Of a stretch of DNA of 57,549 nt, positions 7,205 to 16,861 are shown piece after piece. How positions within the stretch are numbered: the stretch's first letter is position 1; every line of letters starts with the position of its first letter. Under the pieces are notes generated by a model. It saw nothing but the letters and a program-made list of their open reading frames with translations, was not told where the DNA came from and searched no databases. Source of the DNA: DASRAU01 sp036005805 (lineage in GTDB: Bacteria > Acidobacteriota > Polarisedimenticolia > Gp22-AA2); contig DASYQE010000088.1 of NCBI GenBank assembly GCA_036005805.1, positions 1 through 57,549 on the forward strand, written 5' to 3'. The position numbers and the translations under genes were made by a program.

Positions 7205-8376
7205 CCACCCCGCGTCCGCGCGTCCTGCTGGTGGTCAACAGCCTCGGCTACGGCGGCACCGAGCGGATGATCGAGCGCCTGGTGCTGGCGCTCGAGGCGC
7301 GCGGCGAAGTCCGCTACACCGTCGCGTCGCTCGAGGGACCGGGCCCGATCGGAGCGCGCCTCAAGGCGGCCGGCGTCGACGTGCGGGCGTTCCATCTCCC
7401 GGGCGGCGCCCTGCGGCAGATCCTCGGCGGCCGCCGCGCGCTGCGGCGCCTGCTGCGATCCGAGAGGTTCGACCTGGTCCACAGCTTCCTGTATCGTTCG
7501 CACTCCGCCTGCCGTCTGGCGCGCCTGGGGGCGCCTCTGGCGCTGCCGCTGATTTCCTCCGAGCGCTGCCTCGGTGACAACCGCGGGTGGGCCATCCGCA
7601 CGGTCAACCGGTGGACCGGGGCCATGAGCGATCGGATCCTGGCGGTGTCGGCGGCCGTGGCGGAGACGCTGGTGCGGCGCGATCGGGTCCCGGAGGAGAA
7701 GGTGGTCGTGGTTCCGAACGGGATCGAGGAGGCGGAGGCCTCGCCGCGGCGGCGCGCCCGCCTGCGCCGGGCCCTGGGGCTCGGCGAGGCCGAGACCCTC
7801 CTGCTCTACCTGGGCCGGCTGCACCCGGAGAAGGGGCCCGATCTCCTGCTCGAGGCCCTCGATCTCCTGCGCCGCCGCCGGCCGTCCGGCTGGCGCGCCG
7901 CCCTGGTCGGCGACGGGCCGCTGCGCGGCGATCTGGAGCACGCACTGCGGACACGCGGGCTCGACGATCATGTCGTGATGCCGGGAGCCCGCCGTCGCGT
8001 CGAGCCGTGGCTCGACGCCGCCGATCTCCTGGTGCTGCCGTCGCGCGAAGAGGGGATGCCGGTGGCCGCCCTCGAAGCGATGATGCGCGGCCGGCCCGTG
8101 GTCGGGACCGCAGTCGGCGGCACGCCGGAGGTGGTCACCGACGGACGCAGCGGCCGGCTCGTCCCGGCCGGCGACGTGGCCGGTCTGGCGGAGACCCTGG
8201 CGCAGCTCGTCGCGGACCGCGACCTCCTGCGAGCCCTCGGGACGGAAGCCGCGGCCGACGCCCGGCGCCGCTTCACGCTGCCGCGCATGGCGGAGGCGAC
8301 CCTGCAGGAATACCGGCGCCTGCTCGTCCCCGCCAGCGCTCCGTCCGGCGCCATGGCCGCGGCGAGGATCGACTGA
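7201..8376 (+). CDS. Glycosyltransferase family 4
   Basis: 391 aa GT-B fold enzyme adding a sugar to the lipid-linked EPS repeat on the cytoplasmic face. The N-terminal acceptor domain opens with VLLVVNSLGYGGTERMIERL. The C-terminal donor-binding domain has LLYLGRLHPEKGPDLLLEAL, VGDGPLRGDLE and the E-x7-E motif EEGMPVAALEAMMRGRPVVGT. The ATG overlaps the preceding stop (ATGA), and the stop overlaps the next start by one base (TGATG), so translation is coupled on both sides. Donor and acceptor sugars cannot be read from the sequence. Confidence 0.92.
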   Translation: MTTPRPRVLLVVNSLGYGGTERMIERLVLALEARGEVRYTVASLEGPGPIGARLKAAGVDVRAFHLPGGALRQILGGRRALRRLLRSERFDLVHSFLYRSHSACRLARLGAPLALPLISSERCLGDNRGWAIRTVNRWTGAMSDRILAVSAAVAETLVRRDRVPEEKVVVVPNGIEEAEASPRRRARLRRALGLGEAETLLLYLGRLHPEKGPDLLLEALDLLRRRRPSGWRAALVGDGPLRGDLEHALRTRGLDDHVVMPGARRRVEPWLDAADLLVLPSREEGMPVAALEAMMRGRPVVGTAVGGTPEVVTDGRSGRLVPAGDVAGLAETLAQLVADRDLLRALGTEAAADARRRFTLPRMAEATLQEYRRLLVPASAPSGAMAAARID

Positions 8377-10325
8377 TGTGCGGCATCGCCGGGTACTACA
8401 ACTTCCGCTCCGGCCGACCCGCCGAGCGCGGCATCGTCGAGGCGATGACCCGCACCCTGCGCCACCGCGGTCCCGATGACGAGGGCTATCTCGTGCAAGG
8501 CCCTCTGGCCCTGGGGATGCGTCGCCTGAGCATCGTCGATCTCGCCGGCGGCCACCAGCCGATCGGCAGCGAAGACGGCGGCGTGCAGCTCGTCTTCAAC
8601 GGCGAGATCTACAACCACCGCGCCCTGCGCCGCGACCTCGAAGCCGCCGGACATCACTTCCGCACCCGTGCCGACACCGAGGTGGTGGTGCACGGCTACG
8701 AGGTGCACGGTGATCGCGTGCTCGATCACCTCAACGGCATGTTCGGACTGGCGCTGTGGGACGGGCCCGCCCGCCGCCTGCTCCTCGCGCGCGACCGGCT
8801 CGGCGTCAAGCCGCTCTACTGGACCGCGCTGCCGGGCGGCATCGCCTTCGCGTCCGAGCTCAAGGCGCTCCTGCTCCATCCGGAGGTGGAGCGGCGCTTC
8901 GATCCGGAGTCGCTGCGGCAGTACCTCGCGTGGGAATACATCCCGGCCCCGCGCACGCCGTTCCAGGGCATCCACAAGCTGGCGCCGGCGACGCTCCTCG
9001 TGGTCGAGGCGTCCGGAGTGCGGCAGGAGGTCTACTGGCGCCTGCGCCGGGCCGCCGCGATCGAGGATCCGCGCGAAGCCGAGGAGGAATTGCGCCGGCA
9101 CCTGGAGCGCTCGGTGCGCCTGCAGATGGAAGCGGACGTCCCGGTCGGGGCTTTCCTCTCCGGCGGGCTCGACAGCAGCGCCCTGGTCGCGACGCTCTGC
9201 GAGGTGCGCGGCGGACCGGTGCATACCTTCTCGATCGGCTTCGGCGAAGCCGATTTCGACGAGACCGGCCACGCGCGCAAGGTCGCGGAGGCGCTCGGCA
9301 CGGTGCACCGCGAGGAGATCCTGTCCCCGGACTGCCTCGACCTCGTGCACCAGGCGGCCGGGTTCCTCGACGAGCCGTTCGCCGACAATTCGATCCTGCC
9401 CACGTACCTCGTCTCGCGCGTGGCGCGCGAGAGCGTCAAGGTCGCCCTGTCGGGGGACGGCGGCGACGAGCTGTTCGCCGGCTACGACCACTACAAGGCG
9501 GAGCGCCTGCTCGAATGGTATGCGCGCGTCCCGGCCGCGGCCCGGCGAGCCGCCCTCGGCGTGATGGGCCGGGACGTCGATCGGCGCCCGACCAAGCGCG
9601 GCGGCGTGCGTCGGCGGCTGCGGAGGCTCGAGGCGGCGCTCGAAGGTCCCGCCTTCCTGTCGCAGGCCCGCTTCATGGTGCGCAGCCGCGACGAGGTGCG
9701 CGCGGGTCTCCTGTCCCTTCCGGGGCCGGAGGAGGCGGCCCTGGGATGGGCGGAGCCGTTCGCCGCGGTGGTGCGCGACTCTCCCTTCCCGCCGGGCCTG
9801 GAGCACCAGCAGTTCATCGATCTGAAGACGTTTCTGGCCGAGGACATCCTGATGAAGACCGACCGCGCCAGCATGGCGGTGTCGCTCGAGGCGCGGGTGC
9901 CGTACCTGGACCACGAGCTGGTCGAGTTCGCGTTCCGGCTGGCGCCGCGCCTGAAGCTGCGCGGCCTGGTCGGCAAGTGGATCCTCCGGCGCGCGTTCCG
10001 CACCAGGCTTCCGGCCTCGATCCTGCGGCGCCGCAAGAGCGGGTTCTCGGTGCCGATCGGCGCCTGGCTGCGCGGCGACCTGCGCGCGCTGGCGCAGGAT
10101 CTCCTCGACCCGAAGCGCCTCGCCCGCCAGGGGCTGTTCGATCCCGCCCGCGCGCAGGCGCTCCTCGCGGAGCACCTCTCGGGGCGCGCCGATCACGCGC
10201 GCCTCCTCTGGGCGCTGGTGATGTTCGAGCTGTGGCACGACCGCTGGGCGGCCGCCGGTCCCGCGCCGGCCGTCCGCTCCGCCGTGGTCGCGGCGGCTTC
10301 GGCCGCGCAGGGAGGGCCGGCCTGA
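8376..10325 (+). CDS. AsnB-type glutamine amidotransferase (asparagine synthase family), copy 1
   Basis: 649 aa. The nucleophile Cys2 starts a class II glutaminase domain (MCGIAGYYNF; NGEIYN 75-80), followed by an ATP-pyrophosphatase synthase domain with the PP-loop SGGLDSS (262-268) and SGDGGDELFAGY. All catalytic landmarks are present. Genuine asparagine synthesis is possible. Within EPS loci this family is common (for example the exosortase-A-associated amidotransferases) and may amidate a uronic acid or another sugar acid; that role is inferred from context. It is coupled to both neighbours by TGATG overlaps. A second, divergent copy lies at 20352-22241. Confidence 0.9.
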   Translation: MCGIAGYYNFRSGRPAERGIVEAMTRTLRHRGPDDEGYLVQGPLALGMRRLSIVDLAGGHQPIGSEDGGVQLVFNGEIYNHRALRRDLEAAGHHFRTRADTEVVVHGYEVHGDRVLDHLNGMFGLALWDGPARRLLLARDRLGVKPLYWTALPGGIAFASELKALLLHPEVERRFDPESLRQYLAWEYIPAPRTPFQGIHKLAPATLLVVEASGVRQEVYWRLRRAAAIEDPREAEEELRRHLERSVRLQMEADVPVGAFLSGGLDSSALVATLCEVRGGPVHTFSIGFGEADFDETGHARKVAEALGTVHREEILSPDCLDLVHQAAGFLDEPFADNSILPTYLVSRVARESVKVALSGDGGDELFAGYDHYKAERLLEWYARVPAAARRAALGVMGRDVDRRPTKRGGVRRRLRRLEAALEGPAFLSQARFMVRSRDEVRAGLLSLPGPEEAALGWAEPFAAVVRDSPFPPGLEHQQFIDLKTFLAEDILMKTDRASMAVSLEARVPYLDHELVEFAFRLAPRLKLRGLVGKWILRRAFRTRLPASILRRRKSGFSVPIGAWLRGDLRALAQDLLDPKRLARQGLFDPARAQALLAEHLSGRADHARLLWALVMFELWHDRWAAAGPAPAVRSAVVAAASAAQGGPA

Positions 10326-12538
10326 TGCAGGACGACCGGCTTCTCAATCTCTCCTACTGGACCGAGCTGGCGTCGCGCCGCCGCTGGCTCATCATCGGCT
10401 GCACCGTCGGCGTGTTCGCTTCGGCAACGGTGTTCAGCCTCATGCGCCCGAAGCTGTACGAGGCGACCAGCACGCTCCTCCTGAGCCGGCAGCGCGTCCA
10501 GGCGATCGACATGCAGGATCTCTACACCAAGAACACGCAGGGGACGCGGCCCAACGAGGTGGTGGCGGCGCAGATGGAGATCCTCAAGAGCACCTCGGTG
10601 CTCGAGCGCGCCGTGCGCGACATGGAGGAGCGGGGTCTCCTGCACTTCGATCAGCCCGACGAAGGGGACAAGCCCCCGCTCCTGCACCGCGTCCTCATCG
10701 CCGTGCACCTGCGCCCGCCCGAGCCGCCGCCGACCCCGGACGCCCGCCGGCGCGGCTACATCCGCGATCTGTCCGACCGGATGTCGGCCGGCACCCGCGG
10801 CGGCAACGCCTTCCTGGCGGTCTCCGTGCAGAGCCGCAGCCCGGAGATGGCGGCGGAGACCGCCAACGCCATCACCTCGGCGTACCTCAAGAACACCCGC
10901 GAGCTGATGCGGCGCAGCGCCGACGACGCGGTCGAGTGGCTGTCCGGCAAGCTGCGCGATCAGCGCGACAAGCTGCTCGATTCGGAGGAGCGCCTGCGCG
11001 GCATCTCCGGCCCGAATCCGCAGGCCGACGACATGGACCGCCTGTCGGTGCAGGAGATGAGCCGCATCCAGGCGGCCCTGCTCGATGTCCGCCTGATGAT
11101 GCTGCGGGCGGAAACGGGTGGCCCGACGCCCGGCGCGGGAGGAACGACGGAGTCCGCCCCCGCGAATTCCAACGTCGACGACGCGGTCAACGGGGCGCTG
11201 CGCGACAAGGTGCAGCAGGAGCTGGTGGACACGGTCTCGACCCTGCAGAAGCTGCGCCGCACCTACGGCGAGAACCACCCCGACGTCATCGCCGCCGCCG
11301 AGAAGGAGAAGCAGCTGCGCGCCGATTTGCAGCGCCTGGAAGCGCTGGCGCCGCGCCCCCGCAGCGGCGGGCTGGGGCAGCGGCTGACCACCGCCGACAC
11401 CGAGTCGCTCAAGGCGCAGGAGCGGCTGCTGAAGCAGCAGCTCGACGGCGTGCTGCAGTCCTCCTCGGCCAAGGGGGAGACGGCGATGAAGTACGCCATC
11501 GCCAAGAAGGAGGTCGAGATCAACCGGTCGCTCTACAACGAGATGCTGACCCGGTTGAACGAGATCACCATCGCCGCCGGTCTCGACCCGGGCTCGGCCG
11601 AGATGTTCGAGAACGCCCGCATCCCGCGCGCCCCCTTCTCGCCGCAGCACACGCAGGCCATCCTGCTCGGACTGGTGGGAGGCCTCCTCCTCGGACTGGC
11701 CGCGGCGGCGCTGCGCGACCACCTCGACCAGTCGCTGCGCGATCCCGGGCAGGCGAACGACCTGCTGCGTGCGCCGGTGCTCGGCATCATCCCCGACCAC
11801 CGCTCGATCGTCGGCCGCCCCGAGCCGCGGAAGGGAACGCGCCTCTACGTCGGCCAGGGCGAGGAGTCGGTCAGCGCCGAGGCGTACCGAGTCCTGCGCT
11901 CGCACATCGAGGGAACCCTGACGCCGGACGAGTCGCGCATCCTCATCCTGACGAGCGCCGTGGCGGGGGAGGGGAAGTCCACCACCGCGGCCAACCTCGC
12001 CGCCGCCTTCGCCGAGTCGGGGCGGCGCGTGCTGCTCATCGATGCCGACTTCCGGCGTCCGACGCTCCGCAAGGTGCTCGGGGTCGAGGTCCCGGAGGAT
12101 CACCAGCTGGCGATGGTCCTGAACGGGATGAAGGCGCCGGAGAAGGCGATCGTCGACTCCGGAGTGCCCGACCTCGACTTCATCGGGCACCGCGTCAACG
12201 GCAAGATCCCCGACGGCAGCAAGACGACCGAGGCCTTCAAGAAGCTCTTCGCCTGGGGGCGGGATCGCTACGACCGGATCATCGTGGACCTGCCGGTCCT
12301 GATGGTGGCGCCGGGCGTCACCGAGCTCGGCCGCGCCGGCGGCACCGTCCTGCTCGTGCACCGCCCCGGCTGGGTCCCGGCGCCGGTGCTCGATCAGGTG
12401 CGCCAGCATCTCGCCATGGCGCGCACGCGCCTGCTCGGAGCGATCCTGAACGGCACCGGGGCGCGCTGGGCGGCGTCGCAGTACCTGCCGGTCTACTACC
12501 ACGCCGCCTACTACTCGCGGAAGACCGAGGCGCCCTGA
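10325..12538 (+). CDS. Wzc-type chain-length determinant / tyrosine autokinase
   Basis: 737 aa inner-membrane co-polymerase controlling EPS chain length and export. TM1 is at about 20-40, a large coiled-coil periplasmic domain follows, and TM2 is at about 444-463. The cytoplasmic BY-kinase has Walker A VAGEGKSTTA (about 546-555), Walker A' LLIDADFRRP and Walker B-like IIVDLPVL. The C-terminus carries a tyrosine cluster (QYLPVYYHAAYYSRKTEAP, five Tyr), the usual autophosphorylation tail, so kinase and tail are in one polypeptide. The start overlaps the amidotransferase stop (TGATG). Confidence 0.93.
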   Translation: MQDDRLLNLSYWTELASRRRWLIIGCTVGVFASATVFSLMRPKLYEATSTLLLSRQRVQAIDMQDLYTKNTQGTRPNEVVAAQMEILKSTSVLERAVRDMEERGLLHFDQPDEGDKPPLLHRVLIAVHLRPPEPPPTPDARRRGYIRDLSDRMSAGTRGGNAFLAVSVQSRSPEMAAETANAITSAYLKNTRELMRRSADDAVEWLSGKLRDQRDKLLDSEERLRGISGPNPQADDMDRLSVQEMSRIQAALLDVRLMMLRAETGGPTPGAGGTTESAPANSNVDDAVNGALRDKVQQELVDTVSTLQKLRRTYGENHPDVIAAAEKEKQLRADLQRLEALAPRPRSGGLGQRLTTADTESLKAQERLLKQQLDGVLQSSSAKGETAMKYAIAKKEVEINRSLYNEMLTRLNEITIAAGLDPGSAEMFENARIPRAPFSPQHTQAILLGLVGGLLLGLAAAALRDHLDQSLRDPGQANDLLRAPVLGIIPDHRSIVGRPEPRKGTRLYVGQGEESVSAEAYRVLRSHIEGTLTPDESRILILTSAVAGEGKSTTAANLAAAFAESGRRVLLIDADFRRPTLRKVLGVEVPEDHQLAMVLNGMKAPEKAIVDSGVPDLDFIGHRVNGKIPDGSKTTEAFKKLFAWGRDRYDRIIVDLPVLMVAPGVTELGRAGGTVLLVHRPGWVPAPVLDQVRQHLAMARTRLLGAILNGTGARWAASQYLPVYYHAAYYSRKTEAP

Positions 12539-12539
12539 G

Positions 12540-14789
12540 GTGGGCGCGAGGCGCGGCAGGGCGTGGCCGGTTCTCGGTCGAATGGCCTGGTGGAGCGGCT
12601 TCACGCCGCTCGCTTCACGGCGGGCGCTGCGCTCCGGCGTCGGCCACTGGACGGTGCTGGCGTATCACCGGGTCGGTCCGCCTGCCGCCGACGGGGGACC
12701 CGACGCCGTGCAACCCGATCGCTTTCGCGCCCATCTGCGTTACCTGAAGGCGCGCTACGACGTGGTGACCGTCGGGGAGGCGCTCGAGGCGTTCCAGCGC
12801 GCCGGAACCGGCCGGCCGCTCGTCAGCGTGACCTTCGATGACGGGTATCGCGACAACGTCACCTCCGCCCTGCCGATCCTGCAGGAAGAGGGCTGCCGCG
12901 CCACTCTCTTTCCGACGCTGGAAGCGATCGAGGAAGGGCTCGCCCCGTGGCCCCACCGGCTCGCCGCCGGACTGGACTGGCTGGCGCGGCAGGGTCGCAC
13001 GGCCGACTGGCCGGAGCCGTTCCGGATCCTCGCGTCGGAGCGGGGAGGGAACGGATCGGCGCCGCCTCCCGGCGCGATCGCGGCCGCGGTGAGAGAGGCG
13101 AAGCGGCTGCCCGGTGAGGAATGCGCCCGGCTGGTGTCCGAAGTGGATCGCCGGACCCAGGCGGCGCGGCCGCCGGCCGGGATGCTCTCGGCCGACGAGC
13201 TCCGGCGCTGGCGGGACGCGGGGATGGAGATCGGATCGCACACCCACCGGCACCCGATCCTCACGCGGCTCTCCTCCCCGGCACGCCGGGCCGATCTCCA
13301 GGCCTCGCGCCAGGGCCTCGAAAAGATCCTCGGATCGCCGGTGCGCCTGCTCGCCTATCCCAACGGCCGCACGGCGGACTGGGACGGCGCCGTGATCGAG
13401 GACGCGCGGGCCGCCGGGTACGATGCGGCGGTGACGACGATCGAGGGGGTGGCTTCGGGCGCGCCGTTCGACCCGTTCCGCATCCCGCGCATCAGCGTCG
13501 GCGACGACGACGTGCCGTCCCTCGCCCTGCGCCTGCTGCCGGGGGTCGCGCGGGCGCGGGCGCGCTGGCACGCCCGCCGCAGCGCCGGAGCGCGGCGCGG
13601 GCTGTCGATCGCCTTCATCGGCGGGCGGGGCATCGGGGCCGCTTACAGCGGCATCGAGCGCTATTACGAAGAACTCGGGAGCCGCCTGGCGGCCAACGGG
13701 GCGGAGGTGATCGCCTACTGCCGGCCGCGCTTCGCGCCCGAGGGGAAGACCTGGCGCGGCATCGTGGTGCGCCGCGTCCCGACCGTGCGCTCCAAGCACT
13801 TCGAGACGTTCGTGCACACCGTGCTCTCCACCTTCGACGTCTGTTTCCGGCGCGTCGACCTGGTGCAGTTCCACGCGCTCGGGTCCTCTCCGTTCGCCTG
13901 GCTGCCGCGCCTGTTCGGCAAGCGCACCATCGTCTCGGTGCGCGGGCTCGACTGGCAGCGCGCCAAGTGGGGAGCGCTGGCCCGGTTCTATCTGCGGTTC
14001 TGCGAGACGACGTCGATGGTTTGTCCCGACGCCACGGCGGTGGTCTCGCGCACGCTGCGCGATCACTTCGAGGCGCGCTTCGGCCGGCCGGTGCGCTACA
14101 TTCCGAACGGCGTCGCCCACACGGAGCGCCGCCCCCCGGACGCGATCCGCCGCTTCGGCCTGGGGGAACGGGACTACTTCCTCTACGCCGGGCGCCTGTC
14201 GCCGGAGAAGGGACTGCACGTGGCCATCGACGCGCATGCCGGCATCGAAGGTGTGCGCCTGGTGCTGGCCGGGGGATCGAGCTACTCCGAGTCGTACATG
14301 GCCGCGCTCCGAAAGCAGGCCGGGGATGGGGTCGTGTTCACCGGCTTCCTGACCGGCGCGCCGCTCCAGGAGATCTACTCCAACGCGCTGGCGTTTATCC
14401 TGCCCTCCTGCATGGAGGGGCTGTCGGTGGCCCTGCTGGAGGCGATGGCCTACGGGCTGCCGGTGATCGCCAGCGACATCCCGGAGAATCGCGAGCTGGT
14501 GGACGAGTGCGGCGGGTATCTGTTCCGCCTCGACGATGCGGAGGATCTGCGACGCGTCATGCTCGAGGTCGCCGCCGCGCCCGAGGCGGCCCGCCTGGTC
14601 GGGGAGCGGGCGCGGCAGAGGGTCCGGGAGCGCTTCGACTGGGATCGCATCGCCGCCGAGACCGCGAACTTCTATCGGGACGTGATGGCCGGCTCGGGAA
14701 GGGCGCCTCTGGCCCACGGGGCCCCGGCCGGTCCGAACGGCTCCGCCGCGGGCGGAGCCGCGCCGGCCGATCCGGCCGCGGAGACCTAG
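12540..14789 (+). CDS. Polysaccharide deacetylase (CE4) - glycosyltransferase family 4 fusion
   Basis: 749 aa with two enzymes in one chain. Residues 35-340 are a NodB/CE4 deacetylase: LAYHRV, the metal/catalytic motif TFDDGY (D100-D101), GSHTHRHPIL and LLAYPNGR. Residues 352-720 are a GT4: IAFIGGRGIGAAYSGIERYYEEL, LYAGRLSPEKGLHVAI and EGLSVALLEAMAYGLPVIAS. Both halves keep their key motifs. No signal peptide is evident, so the deacetylase would act in the cytoplasm on a lipid-linked or nucleotide-linked N-acetyl sugar. It starts at GTG 12540, one base after the previous stop; ATG 12582 is an alternative. Confidence 0.9.
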   Translation: MGARRGRAWPVLGRMAWWSGFTPLASRRALRSGVGHWTVLAYHRVGPPAADGGPDAVQPDRFRAHLRYLKARYDVVTVGEALEAFQRAGTGRPLVSVTFDDGYRDNVTSALPILQEEGCRATLFPTLEAIEEGLAPWPHRLAAGLDWLARQGRTADWPEPFRILASERGGNGSAPPPGAIAAAVREAKRLPGEECARLVSEVDRRTQAARPPAGMLSADELRRWRDAGMEIGSHTHRHPILTRLSSPARRADLQASRQGLEKILGSPVRLLAYPNGRTADWDGAVIEDARAAGYDAAVTTIEGVASGAPFDPFRIPRISVGDDDVPSLALRLLPGVARARARWHARRSAGARRGLSIAFIGGRGIGAAYSGIERYYEELGSRLAANGAEVIAYCRPRFAPEGKTWRGIVVRRVPTVRSKHFETFVHTVLSTFDVCFRRVDLVQFHALGSSPFAWLPRLFGKRTIVSVRGLDWQRAKWGALARFYLRFCETTSMVCPDATAVVSRTLRDHFEARFGRPVRYIPNGVAHTERRPPDAIRRFGLGERDYFLYAGRLSPEKGLHVAIDAHAGIEGVRLVLAGGSSYSESYMAALRKQAGDGVVFTGFLTGAPLQEIYSNALAFILPSCMEGLSVALLEAMAYGLPVIASDIPENRELVDECGGYLFRLDDAEDLRRVMLEVAAAPEAARLVGERARQRVRERFDWDRIAAETANFYRDVMAGSGRAPLAHGAPAGPNGSAAGGAAPADPAAET

Positions 14790-14811
14790 GCACCGCACAG
14801 CGGAGGATGTC

Positions 14812-15426
14812 ATGCGGAACTCCGACGGCACCACGGCGAACGTTCGGGAAGGCTTTCGCCGCGGGCTCGAACGCCATCGCGCGGTCATCGACGGCCTGGC
14901 GGGAGAGCCGCTCGAGCGGCTGGCCGACCTCGTCCGGCTGACGCACGGCACGCTCGCCGCCGGCGGCAAGGTCCTCGCCTGCGGCAACGGCGGCAGCGCC
15001 TCCGACGCCCAGCACTTCGTCGCCGAGCTGGTCGGCCGCTACCGGGACGAACGGCCGGCCCTGGCGGCGGTGGCGCTCAACACCGACGGAGCGGTGCTGA
15101 CCTGCGTCGCCAACGATTACGACTACGAGCGGATCTTCGCCCGCCAGGTGGAGGCGCTCGGACGGCCGCGCGACCTCCTGCTGGCGATCAGCACCTCGGG
15201 CCGATCGCCGAACGTGCTTCGGGCGCTTGAAACCGCGCGGGCCCGGGGCCTCGCCACGGCGGCGCTGCTCGGGAGGGACGGCGGACCGGCGCGGCCGCTG
15301 GCCGATCTCGCCCTCGTGGTCGAAGCCGACGAGACGGCCCGCATCCAGGAGGCGCATGCGCTCCTGATTCATCTCCTGTGCGAGGCGCTGGATCGGCTCC
15401 TCGGCACGCCCGCCTCCGGAGCATGA
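14812..15426 (+). CDS. gmhA: Phosphoheptose isomerase-like SIS-domain protein
   Basis: 204 aa single SIS domain. The phosphosugar-binding motif CGNGGSASDAQHFVAEL begins at residue 57, and STSGRSPNVLRAL follows. GmhA converts sedoheptulose 7-phosphate to D-glycero-D-manno-heptose 7-phosphate. No heptose kinase, phosphatase or epimerase is in the window, so a heptose in this polysaccharide, or a related ketose isomerase, is a context-based inference. GGAGGATGTC precedes the ATG. The stop overlaps the next start (ATGA). Confidence 0.85.
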   Translation: MRNSDGTTANVREGFRRGLERHRAVIDGLAGEPLERLADLVRLTHGTLAAGGKVLACGNGGSASDAQHFVAELVGRYRDERPALAAVALNTDGAVLTCVANDYDYERIFARQVEALGRPRDLLLAISTSGRSPNVLRALETARARGLATAALLGRDGGPARPLADLALVVEADETARIQEAHALLIHLLCEALDRLLGTPASGA

Positions 15427-16856
15427 AAGCGTCTCCCGCCGCCCTCAGGAGCTGGCGTCTCGCGGCCCTCGGAGCGATGGGGGACCCGGCGACGCGGCCG
15501 GTCTTCGCGCTGACGATCGTCGTGGCCACCTGCGCGAGCGGGTGGGCCATCGCCACCCTGTCGCCGTCGCTCGCGCTGGCGGTCATCGGCGGCGTGGTCG
15601 GGCTGACGCTGTGGCTGCAGGCTCCGGAGCTGGGCGTGTACGCCCTGGTGGCGATCCTCCCGTTCAGCCTCCAGTACACGGTGGGCGGGATCCAGGACGT
15701 GACCATTCGCGACGCGCTCATCGTCGCGATGGGGGTGTCGGTGCTCTCGACGCTGATGTCGCGGACGCGGCGGACGGAGCGGCTGAAGACGCGGTTCACG
15801 CGGCGCATCCTCTTGATCTGGGCGCCGCTCCTGGTCTGGGCGTCGATCACCTTCGTCCTCGGTCCGGCGAACCAGTCGTTCCTGAAGGATTCGTTTCACA
15901 ACGCGTGGTACATCTGGGGCGACGCGGGGCGCTCGATGTTCGTCTTCCCGCTCGTGCTGATCGGCCTCGGCCAGCGTCGCTCGGTGGACATGGTCCAGGA
16001 CCTGCTCTCCGGCGTCGGGGCGGGCGTGTCGATCAACGCCATCCTGCTGGCCCGGGGGAGCGACGACAACGCCATCGGCCACTTCGATCACAACAACCAG
16101 CTGGCCGGCTACCTGGTCATGGTGCTGCCCCTGTGCCTGGCGCGCGTCGCGATGCACCCGGACCGGCGCACGCGCATCTTCAGCGCCGTGGCGGCGGTCC
16201 CGATGCTGCGCGCCCTCTGGCTCGCCGGCTCGCGCGGCGGCCTGGTCGCCTTCCTCGCCTCGCTGGCGGTCCTGGCGCTGTTCATGCCGAAGCGCAAACT
16301 CGCCGCGGGCGCGGTGGTCGCCCTGGCGGTCCTGGCGCTGGTCGTCGGCATGCGCGGGGGCGACATCCCGATGCTGAACCGCTTCCTGGTGCTGCGCGAC
16401 GTCAAGGACGTCGAGACGTTCCAGTGGCGCCAGGAGCAGTGGCAGATCTTCATCGATCGCATCCGCCAGCGGCCCCTCCTCGGGTGGGGTTCGGACGTCG
16501 ACGAGTCGCTGAAGGATCTCGACCGGGCCCGCACCGCGCACAATGCGTTCCTCGCGCTGGCGGTGAAGTCGGGAATTCCGGCGACCTGCGCCTGGATCGT
16601 CATCCTGGCGCTCGGCTTCGTCGAGGCGCTGCGCCGGGTGATGTCGCCGCGCAGCCTCGACCTGCGCTGGTTCTGGGCCGGCATGCTGGCGTTCCTCGCG
16701 GCCATCGTGGTGCACAACCTGGTGGAGTCGATGCTCCTGACCACCGTCAGCCAGGGGATCTTCTGGACCGAGCTGGCGTGCGCCGCCTACCTCTCCTACG
16801 TGCAGGAGCAGGAGCGCGGCAGCGTCTCCCTGCCGGCGTCGCCGGCCGCCGCCTGA
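15423..16856 (+). CDS. O-antigen ligase / polymerase family membrane protein
   Basis: 477 aa with 11-12 hydrophobic segments. A Wzy_C-type periplasmic region carries QWRQEQWQIFIDRIRQRPLLGWGSD and, at residues about 375-390, AHNAFLALAVKSG, the conserved histidine region of O-antigen ligases and polymerases. It either polymerises undecaprenyl-linked repeats or ligates chains to an acceptor; with Wzx and Wzc in the locus, a Wzy role is the better guess. The ATG overlaps the previous stop (ATGA), and an upstream in-frame ATG at 15378 lies inside gmhA. Confidence 0.85.
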   Translation: MKASPAALRSWRLAALGAMGDPATRPVFALTIVVATCASGWAIATLSPSLALAVIGGVVGLTLWLQAPELGVYALVAILPFSLQYTVGGIQDVTIRDALIVAMGVSVLSTLMSRTRRTERLKTRFTRRILLIWAPLLVWASITFVLGPANQSFLKDSFHNAWYIWGDAGRSMFVFPLVLIGLGQRRSVDMVQDLLSGVGAGVSINAILLARGSDDNAIGHFDHNNQLAGYLVMVLPLCLARVAMHPDRRTRIFSAVAAVPMLRALWLAGSRGGLVAFLASLAVLALFMPKRKLAAGAVVALAVLALVVGMRGGDIPMLNRFLVLRDVKDVETFQWRQEQWQIFIDRIRQRPLLGWGSDVDESLKDLDRARTAHNAFLALAVKSGIPATCAWIVILALGFVEALRRVMSPRSLDLRWFWAGMLAFLAAIVVHNLVESMLLTTVSQGIFWTELACAAYLSYVQEQERGSVSLPASPAAA

Positions 16857-16861
16857 CAGGC

